Assembly (NCBI GenBank): GCA_003248075.1
Contig: QJYK01000276.1
Span: forward strand, 1-64,000
Direction: 5' to 3'
Length of the DNA stretch: 64,000 nt
From: Gemmatimonadota bacterium
GTDB lineage: Bacteria > Gemmatimonadota > Gemmatimonadetes > Longimicrobiales > Gaopeijiaceae
Below, in pieces: positions 28,918-37,520 of the stretch. The translations under genes and the position numbers were made by a program. Numbering within the stretch: the stretch's first letter is position 1; each line of letters starts with the position of its first letter. The notes beneath the pieces are model-generated. The model was given only the letters and a program-made list of their open reading frames with translations, did not search any database and was not told the DNA's origin.

Positions 28918-30068
28918 GCAGATCCGCCTCGGAGGGACGCCACGGCCGCGGCCAACACGCCCGCGGCGCGCTCCACGTCCCCGGTCCCGGTGGCCCGACC
29001 CAACGAGAAGCGCACCGTGGCATAGGGGTCGTCGCTCCCGTACAGGGCCGCGATCACGTGGCTTCCCGCGGATGCCCCGCTGTTACAGGCCGACCCACCC
29101 GAGGCCGCGACGCCGTCGAGGTCGAGGCGCGCCACAAGGGCCGCCCCGTCCACCCCCGGGATCGCCACGGAGGACACATGCGGGGCTCTCGGAGCCGCGG
29201 CGCCGTTGATCCGGGCGTCGGCCACCGTGGCCCGGACACGGGCCTCCAGATCATCTCGGAGGGCTTGCAGGCGGATGGCCTCCTGGGCTTGCTCGCGCAC
29301 AGCGAGGTCGAGCGCCACCGCCAGGCCGACCGCGCCCGCGACGTCCTGCGTTCCGGGCCGCAATCCACGCTCCTGACCGCCACCGTGCAGGAGGGGCGAC
29401 AGGGCCGTCCCGGCGCGCACGTAGAGCAGCCCCGCACCCTTGGGCCCATAGATCTTGTGCCCCGTCACCGTGAGGAGGTCCACCCCGGGCTCGTCGACGC
29501 TCACCGGCACCTTGCCCAAGGCCTGGACCGCATCCGTGTGCAGGGTCCCACCCGCCTCGCGCACACGCTCGGCGACCCGCGCGAGCGGCAGCAGCATCCC
29601 GGTCTCGTTGTTGACCCACATGATCGACGCGAGCACGTGCCCCCGCTCGAAGGCGCGCCCGAGCCGGTCCAGGTCCACTTCTCCGCTGGCCGTGACGCCG
29701 AGGACCACGAGTGTTCCCGCGCCCCTGGCGCAGGCATGCTCCGCCGATTCCAGTACGGCCTTGTGCTCCACCGCGGAGATCACGACGGTGGGTTCGAGGC
29801 CGTCGGCTCGAAGGCGGGCGACCCGCCCCATCACCGCCAGGTTGTCGGATTCCGTCCCACCCCGGGTGAAGACGATCTCCCCGGGGCGGGCTCCCAGCGC
29901 CGCGGCACAGGTCGCCCGGGCCTCGTCGAGAGCGGCCGAGGCAGCGCGCCCCCAACGGTGCACCGACGACGGGTTCCCGAACGATTCGTGCAGGTAGGGC
30001 TGCATCGCCTCCCGCACTTCCGTCCGCAGCGGTGACGTCGCTGCATGGTCCAGGTAGATCGGGGTCAT
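28914..30068 (-). CDS. iscS: Cysteine desulfurase (IscS/NifS type)
   Basis: PLP enzyme taking sulfur from cysteine, here most likely supplying MnmA. 384 residues from ATG 30068 (MTPIYLDHAATSPLR, the standard N-terminus); the longer upstream frame adds unrelated sequence. PLP Lys lies in TGHKIYGPKGAG and the catalytic Cys in SGGSACNSGASAGSHV. Other landmarks: SSVHRWGRAA, GGTESDNLAV, SAVEHKAVLES and NNETGMLLP. The paired gene downstream is mnmA rather than iscU, pointing to tRNA thiolation. Confidence 0.95.
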   Translation of the reverse strand: MTPIYLDHAATSPLRTEVREAMQPYLHESFGNPSSVHRWGRAASAALDEARATCAAALGARPGEIVFTRGGTESDNLAVMGRVARLRADGLEPTVVISAVEHKAVLESAEHACARGAGTLVVLGVTASGEVDLDRLGRAFERGHVLASIMWVNNETGMLLPLARVAERVREAGGTLHTDAVQALGKVPVSVDEPGVDLLTVTGHKIYGPKGAGLLYVRAGTALSPLLHGGGQERGLRPGTQDVAGAVGLAVALDLAVREQAQEAIRLQALRDDLEARVRATVADARINGAAAPRAPHVSSVAIPGVDGAALVARLDLDGVAASGGSACNSGASAGSHVIAALYGSDDPYATVRFSLGRATGTGDVERAAGVLAAAVASLRGGSA

Positions 30069-30160
30069 GGGCTGGCGTACCCGTGAGGCCTGGTTCGTTT
30101 CCCCCGGCGAGAGCGGGGGGATAACTTCCGAGGATCCCGCTTCCCTAAGCCGCACTACGG

Positions 30161-30508
30161 ATGCTTCCCGAGCCCACCTTCCCCAAAGGCCGTCCTCCCT
30201 GCTTTCGCTCGACGGTCCACGGCACCGTCTTCGGCGGGCGGGACCGACTTCTGGACGACCTGGCGGAGGGCACACCGCTACGGCTCGTGCCCGACCTGCC
30301 GGGGCAGGACGCACCGGGGGTCTGGGTCCACCTGAGCTCGGGGGAGCCACTCGGACACCTGCCCCCGGAGATCGCGGAGTGGCTGTGGCCCTGGCTCTCC
30401 TCCGGTGGGCATGCCCGTGCGTCCGCTGTCCGGGTGCACGGGCAGGACGCCCCGTCGTGGCGTCGGCTCCTGGTCGAGGTCAGGTGCGGGGCCGTCGGCC
30501 CGACCTGA
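30161..30508 (+). CDS. Stand-alone HIRAN-domain protein
   Basis: 115 residues consisting of a single HIRAN-like domain: FRSTVHGTVFGGRDRLLDDL, GTPLRLVPDLPGQDAPGVWV, GEPLGHLPPEIAEWLWPWL. HIRAN domains are found on SNF2 helicases such as HLTF, where they bind 3' DNA ends, and in bacteria alone or with nucleases. No catalytic motif is visible. It lies between iscS (divergent) and bshB1 (convergent, seven bases apart). A TAACTT at 30122-30127 could be its -10, but no good -35 was found. Confidence 0.7.
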   Translation: MLPEPTFPKGRPPCFRSTVHGTVFGGRDRLLDDLAEGTPLRLVPDLPGQDAPGVWVHLSSGEPLGHLPPEIAEWLWPWLSSGGHARASAVRVHGQDAPSWRRLLVEVRCGAVGPT

Positions 30509-30515
30509 AGTCACT

Positions 30516-31241
30516 TCAGAAAGTCGATACTACAAGCTCCTGTAACGTATCGACTTCCATGACTTCATCGAACAGAAAAGGTTCGCCGTATTCGCGTCGG
30601 ATCAGGGATCCGTAGTGCGCCGATTTCGCACGCACCTGGTCGAGGAGCGGGCGGTCGCCCCCCGGGAAGACCTCTCCTGCCTGGCTGGCTCCGTCGAACT
30701 GCGAGGCATATGCGTCGATCGCCGCGAGCTTTCGCTCCAACGTCTGCGTGATGTCGACGACCACGGTCGGAGGGTCCGCATCCTCACGAAACGCGGTCGC
30801 GTAGACGAGCTTGAGCGGCCGGAACGGCTCCCCGGCGGCGTCGAGCTTGCGGAGCGCCGACAGGAAGCACGCATCCCGGACGAGCTCGGAGGCGATGCGA
30901 TGGTCGCGGTGCCGGCCCACCTTCCAGTGGGTCACCACGATCGTCGGCCGGAGCTCACGCAGGTGGGTCACCAGGGCGAGGCGGCTCTGCTCCGTGTTCT
31001 CCAGCCTCGAGTCCGGAAGCCCCACACAGCGTCGCAACGACAGGCCCATGATGCGCGCGGCCGCCTCGGCCTCCCGGGCGCGCACCGTCGGCGAGCCCCT
31101 GGACCCCATCTCGCCTGCCGTCAGATCCAGGACGCCGACCCGCTGTCCACGGTCCGCGCACTTGGTCAGCGTGCCCCCGCAGAGGAGCTCCGCGTCGTCG
31201 GGGTGCGCCATCACGGCCAGTACGTCGAGCGGCTCACTCAT
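30516..31241 (-). CDS. bshB1: Bacillithiol biosynthesis deacetylase BshB1-like
   Basis: LmbE/PIG-L family zinc deacetylase that converts GlcNAc-malate to GlcN-malate in bacillithiol synthesis. 241 residues, zinc motif AHPDDAEL (12-19), then GVLDLTAGEMGSRGSP, GLPDSRLENT, and the ligand HRDHRIAS. These match BshB1 closely, but paralogues act on other N-acetyl sugars. The stop codon side converges on the HIRAN gene. It is the last gene of the TolC-adaptor-permease operon, six bases after the last permease. Confidence 0.85.
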   Translation of the reverse strand: MSEPLDVLAVMAHPDDAELLCGGTLTKCADRGQRVGVLDLTAGEMGSRGSPTVRAREAEAAARIMGLSLRRCVGLPDSRLENTEQSRLALVTHLRELRPTIVVTHWKVGRHRDHRIASELVRDACFLSALRKLDAAGEPFRPLKLVYATAFREDADPPTVVVDITQTLERKLAAIDAYASQFDGASQAGEVFPGGDRPLLDQVRAKSAHYGSLIRREYGEPFLFDEVMEVDTLQELVVSTF

Positions 31242-31247
31242 CGTTTC

Positions 31248-32540
31248 CTACTCGAACCGGAGGGCGACGACCGGATCCAGGCGCGACGCGCGGTAGGCCG
31301 GGAGGAGCCCGAAGAGCATCCCGGTCAGCGCCGCCATGGCGAGGGCCGTCCCGACCGCCCAGACCGGAATGCGCGCGGGCAGGGGGGTCAAAGCGGCGAC
31401 CAGCGAAGCCAGGCCCCACCCGGCGAGCATGCCCCACGCCGCCCCCAGGGCGGTGAGGACCGATGCCTCCACCAAGAACTGCCACAAGATCTCCCGCCGC
31501 GTCGCTCCCACGGCCTTGCGGATGCCGATCTCCCGGGTCCGCTCGGTGACCGAGATCAACATGATGCCGATCACGCCGACTCCGCCCACGAGGAGCCCGG
31601 CCGAGGAAAGGGCCAGCATCACCAGGAAGATCACACTGGTGAAGCGGTCGAACAGCTCCAGGATCTGCGCAGACGCGACCACGGCGAAGTTGTTCTCCTC
31701 CCGGGGGCCGAGCCCACGGAGGCCCCGCATCAGCGCGATCACATCGTCTTGCGCCTGCTCGATGCTCACGCTGTCCTCGGGGACCACGAGGATCTGCGCC
31801 TGCCAGTCCGACTGGCGGAGTCGGCGGGTCGCCGCGGTGTACGGGAAGACCGCCCAGTGCTTCACCACCGACGTGAAGATGTTGGCTTCAGGTTCGAAAA
31901 CGCCGATGACGGTGAAGGGCTCCTGCGTCCCCCGGAAGACGTTCCCCACGCGGACGCGTCTCCCGATCGGGTCACGGCTGCCGAAGAGCTCCGTGGAAAG
32001 CTCGGAGGAGATCACGACCAGCGGTCGGTTCTGCCGGACCTCGGCGGGAGTGAAGTCCCGGCCGGCGGTGAAGTCGCCGGCGGTATAGGCGGCCCACCCG
32101 CTGGATAGCGCGCGCGAAGTCACGCTGCGCGCGCGCTGGCCCTCGTAGTCGAAGTCCGCGGAGAAGTTGAAGGCGAAGAGCGCCTGGTAGACCGAAGGGA
32201 GGGCCGCGATCCGCTCGGCCTCCCGGGGGTCGAGCTCGGGCTTGTCCCACCACGGTGGCCGGTTGTTGCCCTCGTCCGAGGAGCGGGCCGCCGTGAAGTC
32301 GAACCGGACCACCGAGAAGTTGTTCGGGCCCGCGGACTCGAAGCTGTCCGCGATGCTGGTGCGAAAGCCCGTGATCAGCGCGGCCATCGCCACGACGACC
32401 GCGACGCCCACCGCCACCCCGAGCACCGTCAGGGCCGCGCGGATCTTGTTCGCGCGAATGGCCTCCCATGCGACCAGGAGACCCTCCCGCAGCGTCACCC
32501 ATGCCGACGGGCGCGCGTCGGTCACCGCGGGTTCACTCAT
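31248..32540 (-). CDS. FtsX/MacB-type ABC transporter permease
   Basis: 430 residues: a cytoplasmic N-terminus, TM1 (IRAALTVLGVAVGVAVVVAMAAL), a large periplasmic MacB_PCD domain (about 60-290), then three TM helices of the FtsX fold (SSAGLLVGGVGVIGIMLISV, RTREIGIRKAVGATR, PVWAVGTALAMAALTGMLFGL) and the end LDPVVALRFE. There is no ATP-binding domain. ATG at 32540 is chosen because its N-terminus matches the family; the longer frame is shadow sequence. It overlaps the next permease by eight bases. Confidence 0.9.
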   Translation of the reverse strand: MSEPAVTDARPSAWVTLREGLLVAWEAIRANKIRAALTVLGVAVGVAVVVAMAALITGFRTSIADSFESAGPNNFSVVRFDFTAARSSDEGNNRPPWWDKPELDPREAERIAALPSVYQALFAFNFSADFDYEGQRARSVTSRALSSGWAAYTAGDFTAGRDFTPAEVRQNRPLVVISSELSTELFGSRDPIGRRVRVGNVFRGTQEPFTVIGVFEPEANIFTSVVKHWAVFPYTAATRRLRQSDWQAQILVVPEDSVSIEQAQDDVIALMRGLRGLGPREENNFAVVASAQILELFDRFTSVIFLVMLALSSAGLLVGGVGVIGIMLISVTERTREIGIRKAVGATRREILWQFLVEASVLTALGAAWGMLAGWGLASLVAALTPLPARIPVWAVGTALAMAALTGMLFGLLPAYRASRLDPVVALRFE

Positions 32541-33774
32541 ACCGGAGCGCATCCACCGGGTCGAGCCCGGCCGCCCTCCATGCCGGATACACACCCGCGG
32601 CGATTCCCACGGTGAGCCCGAGAGCCACGCCCACCGAAGCCCAGAACGGGCTGACGGCCGCCGGCATGGGCGACAACGCCGCGACGAGCAGCGCCAGGAG
32701 CACCCCGACGACGACGCCCAGGACGCCACCCACCGTGGCCAACGTGGCCGACTCGATGAGCACCTGCGTGAGGATGTCCTTGCGCCGCGCTCCGATCGCC
32801 TTGCGCACCCCGATCTCACGCGTCCGCTCCATGACGGACACGAGCATGATGTTCATGATCACGATCCCGCCGACCACGACCGAGATCGCCACGAACATCG
32901 GCAGGGCGAGGAAGAGGATCCGCGAGATCCTGTCCCAGAAGCTGATCGCCTCGTCGGCCGTCTCCAGCGCGAAGTCGTTGTCGTCCGAGGGGCGTAGCCC
33001 ATGGCGGGCCCGCATGATGCCCTCGACTTCCATCTGGGCCTCGCGCAGGCGGTCGGGGTCGACCGCCTGGATGAGCACCTGGTCCACGTTCCCGCGGGGC
33101 GCCGTGAACGACTGGATGGGTGAGCGCGCAGGCGCGATCGCGAAGTTGTCGAGGGACTGCCCGAAGAGGGATCCCCGCTCCTCGAGGACTCCGATCACGC
33201 GGTACGGGAAGCCCCGCAGCCGGACGGTGCGCCCAATCGGGTCGAGGCCCTCGAAGATCACCTCCGCGGTCTCGGAGCCGATGACGACGACCGGGAGGCC
33301 CGCTTCCGCTTCCTGCGGGGTGAAGGCCCGGCCCCGCTCGACCGTGAGGTCGCGGATCACGAACAGCTCCGGGGACGCTCCGGTCACCCGGACGCCGGTG
33401 GCCGTGCGTCCGTTGTCCCCCACCGCGTCCGCGCTGGAGCCGCTCTCGACCGCGATGCGCACGGGGACGGTGACGCGCCGGCGCAGGTCCGCCACGTCGT
33501 CGTAGGTGATGCGTGGCCTGCGGATGAGCGCCCGCCATTCCTCCGCGTCGGTGTTGATCTGGATCTCGGGGATCCGCCGGAGCGTCACGGTGTTCACCCC
33601 GAAGACCTGCGAGGTGAAGTCCTCCCGGATGTATCGATCCAGGCCCTCCACGATCGTCACGACCAGGAGCAGGAACATCACCCCAAGGATCACGCCCAAG
33701 AGGCTGAACAAGCTCTTCAGCTTCTGCGTTCTGAGCTGGTTCATCGCGAGGGCGACGCCTTCCCAGAGGTGCAT
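32533..33774 (-). CDS. FtsX/MacB-type ABC transporter permease
   Basis: 413 residues, same layout as its neighbour: HLWEGVALAMNQLRTQKLKSLFSLLGVILGVMF as N-terminus and TM1, a MacB_PCD periplasmic domain (about 45-280), and C-terminal TMs with MERTREIGVRKAIGARR and the end LDPVDALRYE. ATG at 33774 fits the family start. The two permeases may form a heterodimer. The ATPase subunit is not encoded nearby. Confidence 0.9.
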   Translation of the reverse strand: MHLWEGVALAMNQLRTQKLKSLFSLLGVILGVMFLLLVVTIVEGLDRYIREDFTSQVFGVNTVTLRRIPEIQINTDAEEWRALIRRPRITYDDVADLRRRVTVPVRIAVESGSSADAVGDNGRTATGVRVTGASPELFVIRDLTVERGRAFTPQEAEAGLPVVVIGSETAEVIFEGLDPIGRTVRLRGFPYRVIGVLEERGSLFGQSLDNFAIAPARSPIQSFTAPRGNVDQVLIQAVDPDRLREAQMEVEGIMRARHGLRPSDDNDFALETADEAISFWDRISRILFLALPMFVAISVVVGGIVIMNIMLVSVMERTREIGVRKAIGARRKDILTQVLIESATLATVGGVLGVVVGVLLALLVAALSPMPAAVSPFWASVGVALGLTVGIAAGVYPAWRAAGLDPVDALRYE

Positions 33775-33787
33775 GGCTCGGCCCCGC

Positions 33788-35041
33788 TCAGCCTTCGTCG
33801 CCGGGTTGCGGCGACTCGATGCGGCGCACCGAGGCCCCGTCCTCCAGCAGGCGGATGCGCTGGTAGGGCCCGGCGACCACCGTGTCTCCCTCCGCCAGCC
33901 CCGAAAGGACCTCGAAGTACTCCTGACCGGCGATCCCGATCTCGACCCTCGTGAACGACACGACGCCGTCGCCGACCACGAAGACGCCCTCGACGTCCGA
34001 GGGCGCGTTCCCCTGACGGGACGAGCCGTCGGTCGTGGAGTCCGCCTTCTCCTCACGCACGGTCAACGCGATGATCGGAACCGCCAGGACATCCGCTCGG
34101 GTCGCGGTCACGATGTCCGCGGTCGCCGAGAGGTCGGGGCGCAGCTCGGCCTCCGAGGGATCGAGCGTCACCACCACCTCGAAATCGATCGCCGCCTGCT
34201 GACCCGCGGTCTGCTGGGACGGTGGCCGGATGGCCGAGTTGCCGATCTCCGTCACGCGGCCCGTGAAGGAGGCGTTGGGGAAGGCGTCGATGTGGACGTC
34301 GACGCTGTCACCGAGCGAGATCTCGGGGACGTCGGTCTCGTCCACCTGGACCACGGCCTCGATCACCGACAGATCGGAGATGGTCAGGATGAGGCTGCCG
34401 GGGTTGTTCATCGTCCCGATGATGACCGTCTCTCCCTGCTCGACATTCAACCGGGTGATCTTTCCGTCCATCGGCGCCCGGATGATCGTTTTGGACAATC
34501 GGTCCTGGGCCTCTTCCAGGGCGGCCTGCGCCTGCGAGACCCCGAACTGCGCCGCGCGAAGCTGTGCCTCGGCGATCTCGAGCGCGGTCACGGCGTCGTC
34601 GCGCTGCTGACGGCTGACCAGGAGCGAGTCCCGCGCCCGCAGGTCCTCGATACGGTCTAGGTTGCGCTGGGCCTGGATGCGGTTGGCCGCTTGTTGGGAC
34701 TCGCTCGCCTGCGCCTGGAGGAGGGCGGCTTCGGAGCGGGACACGCCGGCCTGGTACTGGGCGGGGTCAAGTCGCAGCAGGACCTGTCCCTGGGCGACAT
34801 CGTCACCTTCCTCGACGAGGAGCTCGGAGACCTTGGCCGAGATGTCCGAGCTCATGTCCACGGCGCGGCGGGCACGGATGTTTCCGCTGGCGGTGACGAT
34901 CTCCACCAGGTCGCGACGCTGGATCGCCTCCATCCGCACCTCGACACCCTTGTTCCGTCCCTTGGCCACGCTCAGCGCAGCCGAGGATCCGAGCGCCGCG
35001 ACAACGACGATTCCGACCAGGACTTTGGTTTTCGTCTGCAT
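33788..35041 (-). CDS. HlyD/MacA-type periplasmic adaptor protein
   Basis: 417 residues: N-terminal TM anchor (TKVLVGIVVVAALGSSAALSV), lipoyl-like half-motifs (VEIVTASGNIRARRAVDMSS and APMDGKITRLNVEQGETV), a coiled-coil hairpin (about 95-190, rich in Gln, Ala and Arg), then beta-barrel and membrane-proximal domains. It links inner membrane permeases to TolC. It is translated between the TolC gene (11 bases upstream) and the permease (13 bases downstream). Confidence 0.92.
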   Translation of the reverse strand: MQTKTKVLVGIVVVAALGSSAALSVAKGRNKGVEVRMEAIQRRDLVEIVTASGNIRARRAVDMSSDISAKVSELLVEEGDDVAQGQVLLRLDPAQYQAGVSRSEAALLQAQASESQQAANRIQAQRNLDRIEDLRARDSLLVSRQQRDDAVTALEIAEAQLRAAQFGVSQAQAALEEAQDRLSKTIIRAPMDGKITRLNVEQGETVIIGTMNNPGSLILTISDLSVIEAVVQVDETDVPEISLGDSVDVHIDAFPNASFTGRVTEIGNSAIRPPSQQTAGQQAAIDFEVVVTLDPSEAELRPDLSATADIVTATRADVLAVPIIALTVREEKADSTTDGSSRQGNAPSDVEGVFVVGDGVVSFTRVEIGIAGQEYFEVLSGLAEGDTVVAGPYQRIRLLEDGASVRRIESPQPGDEG

Positions 35042-35052
35042 GGTTCTCGTGG

Positions 35053-36543
35053 TCAGCGGAGGGAAGCGCCGACGAGCGCCTCCAGGTTCGTCACGGCGTC
35101 GTGATAGGCGAAGATCGCCGCGATCCGATCGCGGTCGGCCAGGGCCAGGACGGTTTGCGCGTCGACGAGCTCGACGAAAGTGATGGCGCCCAGTTGGTAG
35201 CGCTCGCGCGCCAGACGAAGCTGTTGTTCGGCGAGATCACGGTTGCGCTGCTCGAGGAGTGCGCTCTGGTAGGCGGTGCGGACCGTGGACAGCGCGATCG
35301 ACAGGTCGGCGCGGAGCGCCAACTCCTGTTCGCGGACCTGCTGTGCGAGGTCGTCCCGCGCGAGCCGAGCCGCCTCGAGGTTGCGCTGCCTCGTGAATCC
35401 CTGGAAGATCGGCACGCTGAGGGAGACGCTGACGCTCAGGGGCGACTGCTGGAAGTTGAACGGGAACTGGTCGTTCGCATCGATGATCGCTTGCCGTTGC
35501 GAGTCGGTGAAAGCAAACCGGGTGCAGTCCAGCGCGGGCAGCGGATCGGCGAGACGCCTGAACAACTCATTCGTGGCGTTGCACTGGGAAACCTGGCCTG
35601 CGACCTGAGCCTGCGCCTGGGCGATCTGGAAGTCCGTGTTGCTCGCTTCGTTCGTGAAACCGCGAAGACCCGTGCTGACCGATAGGGACGGGTAGTACGC
35701 GGAGCGCGCCGAGCTCACTCCGATGTCCGCCGACTCCTTCGAGCGCCGACGGGCGTCCAGCGTAGGGTTGCCGCCGAGCGCCCTCGTGTAGAGCGTCTCG
35801 AAGTCCCAATTCGGCTCCGAGAGCTCGAATGTCGTGGCCACCTCGAAGCGCTGGTCGACCCGCACCCCCATCTGCTGCAGGAGTCGCATCTCGGCCGTCG
35901 CCACCGCGTTCTCCGCTTGCAGCACCGCGACCTCCGATCGACCCACCTGGACTTCGGCCTGCCCCACGTCGATGGGCGTGGCCTGGCCGACCTCGAGGCG
36001 CCCCTGGGCCAGGCGGAGGTTGAAGCCGCTGTTCTCGAGCTGCTGCTGGGCCAGGCGGAGCCCCTCCGATTGCCGGAGCACGTCGAGATAGGCTGCGGTG
36101 ACCTGCGTGTGGAGCGTGGCTTCCGCCAGGCGGATTCTCGCCCCCGTCGTGCGCTGGTCGGCCTTGGCACGTGCGGGGCCGAGCAGGGATGCCCAACTGA
36201 GGCTGTACCCCAGGGACAGGCTGTAGCTGGAGCCATAGTAGGACGGGAGGCCGCCAAACCCCAGATCACCGAGCGTGAGCGTTCCGAACTGCTGCTCTCC
36301 CGAGCCCTGCCACGAAAACGACGTGCTCACCGAAGCGGAGGGCAGGAGCTGGCCGTAGGCCTGTCGCACGTCCCAGTCGGCCTGCGAGCGATCGTTGACC
36401 GCCTGCAGGTAGGTCGGATTGTTGTCGCGCGCGACCGCGAGCGCCGCTTCCAGGGTGAGAGAGGCTGGGACTTCCTGCTGGGCACCCGTCGGGCTCCCGA
36501 CGACCAGAAAGGGGAGGGCCAACGCCACAGCGCGGATCCTCAT
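35053..36543 (-). CDS. TolC-family outer membrane efflux protein
   Basis: 496 residues with a signal peptide (RIRAVALALPFLVVGSPTGAQQ) and two repeated OEP halves, each with long helices: LTLEAALAVARDNNPTYLQAV at the first and a C-terminal repeat with LARERYQLGAITFVELVDAQ. It forms the outer membrane exit duct for the permeases and adaptor downstream. ATG at 36543 has an AGGAGG nine bases upstream. It is the first gene of the operon tolC-adaptor-permease-permease-bshB1. The 178 bases upstream hold no gene. Confidence 0.93.
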   Translation of the reverse strand: MRIRAVALALPFLVVGSPTGAQQEVPASLTLEAALAVARDNNPTYLQAVNDRSQADWDVRQAYGQLLPSASVSTSFSWQGSGEQQFGTLTLGDLGFGGLPSYYGSSYSLSLGYSLSWASLLGPARAKADQRTTGARIRLAEATLHTQVTAAYLDVLRQSEGLRLAQQQLENSGFNLRLAQGRLEVGQATPIDVGQAEVQVGRSEVAVLQAENAVATAEMRLLQQMGVRVDQRFEVATTFELSEPNWDFETLYTRALGGNPTLDARRRSKESADIGVSSARSAYYPSLSVSTGLRGFTNEASNTDFQIAQAQAQVAGQVSQCNATNELFRRLADPLPALDCTRFAFTDSQRQAIIDANDQFPFNFQQSPLSVSVSLSVPIFQGFTRQRNLEAARLARDDLAQQVREQELALRADLSIALSTVRTAYQSALLEQRNRDLAEQQLRLARERYQLGAITFVELVDAQTVLALADRDRIAAIFAYHDAVTNLEALVGASLR

Positions 36544-36721
36544 GCTCGCGACCTCCTGGGAATCTCGTTCCGGCTCACTGGTGGCCAGTGGGCCGTACGC
36601 CTCTCGCGCGAACCGGGTTTCGACGGTCCTCCGGCTCTACGCGCTGCCGGCCCGTGCCCTTCAACGTCGGAGGGAGAACCGCTGGAAAAGTAACCCCGGT
36701 CGGGACCGCACCAAGGGTGGA

Positions 36722-37414
36722 TCAGCCCACGAGATCCTTCCGGACGGCAACGTAGCCCCTGGCCGGCACCTCGACGCGGAGGACGCGACCCTGGCGATCG
36801 AACCACACGCGACGCTCTTCTCCGGACGCGGAAAACGTGACCTGCCTCGAAGGGACGCGGATCGATCCCAGCGCGACCTCGACCTCCACGGCAGTGGTTG
36901 CCGTCAGCTGGAGCTGGCGGCGCGTGCGAGGCTCGATGGCCGGAGTCGTCGATGATTCCCGCGCGCCACGGAGGAAATAGTAGTGGTGCGCGACCATGTC
37001 CTCGAGGATGCGCGTCTCCGCCCGCGCGAGGAACTCCCGCTCTTCCTCTCCGGCCTGCGTACGGATGCGGGAAACAAAGCGACGCCCGGCTAGATTGAGG
37101 CTCAGCTCCATCGGCTCGGCTCCGGTGGCCTCCAGCTGGTATTTCGACGCCGCGCCGTCGGGGAGGAGCGTTTCCAGCAGCGGGCGCAGCACGAGACGTC
37201 CGGCCTCGGTGTTGAGCTCCACCACGGCGTTGGAGATGACCGTCGCCTCACTTCCCAGCCCGGCACGGCGAATCGAGAAGGTCTCGGTCCCCGCGTCGCG
37301 ACCGCGCACGGAGACTGCGAACGAACCCTCGTCGATCACCACGCTCTGCGCCGAGGCGGCGACCGCCCCAATCGGCATGGCTGCCAGCATGACCGCGAGC
37401 GCGCGGAAGGTCAT
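36722..37414 (-). CDS. Secreted protein of unknown function
   Basis: 230 residues with a clear signal peptide (MTFRALAVMLAAMPIGAVAASAQS) and a beta-rich mature part: DEGSFAVSVRGRDAGTETFSI, repeated strands, an Asp/His-containing DMVAHHYYFL and a C-terminal VTFSASGEERRVWFDRQGRVLRVEVPARGYVAVRK. The pattern resembles secreted beta-strand families such as DUF3108/DUF6134, often periplasmic, but no function follows. It precedes the TolC operon by about 180 bases in the same direction. Confidence 0.65.
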   Translation of the reverse strand: MTFRALAVMLAAMPIGAVAASAQSVVIDEGSFAVSVRGRDAGTETFSIRRAGLGSEATVISNAVVELNTEAGRLVLRPLLETLLPDGAASKYQLEATGAEPMELSLNLAGRRFVSRIRTQAGEEEREFLARAETRILEDMVAHHYYFLRGARESSTTPAIEPRTRRQLQLTATTAVEVEVALGSIRVPSRQVTFSASGEERRVWFDRQGRVLRVEVPARGYVAVRKDLVG

Positions 37415-37461
37415 CCTCGGATCTCTCCGCTCCTGGGACCCGACTGAGTGAGCCCGTCACA

Positions 37462-37478
37462 CCTCCGAGACTCGGAGG
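37462..37478. other. 17-base palindrome between two minus-strand genes
   Basis: CCTCCGAG-A-CTCGGAGG, a perfect dyad 48 bases upstream of the secreted protein gene and 42 bases before the creatininase-like gene's stop in minus-strand order. It could be an operator or part of a terminator; the single-base loop argues against a simple RNA hairpin. Confidence 0.3.
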
Positions 37479-37520
37479 CCTCGCACGTTCCTACCCGGCG
37501 CCGCGGAGGGCGGTCCGCGA

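Noticed and set aside
30615-32108. 497-codon plus-strand frame over bshB1 and the permease
   Set aside because: Antisense shadow; bshB1 and the FtsX-type permease on the minus strand have convincing motifs.
36165-36180. Second sigma-54-like match TTGGCACGTGCGGGGC
   Set aside because: Lies inside the TolC coding region, lacks the TT before GC, and has no gene suitably placed.
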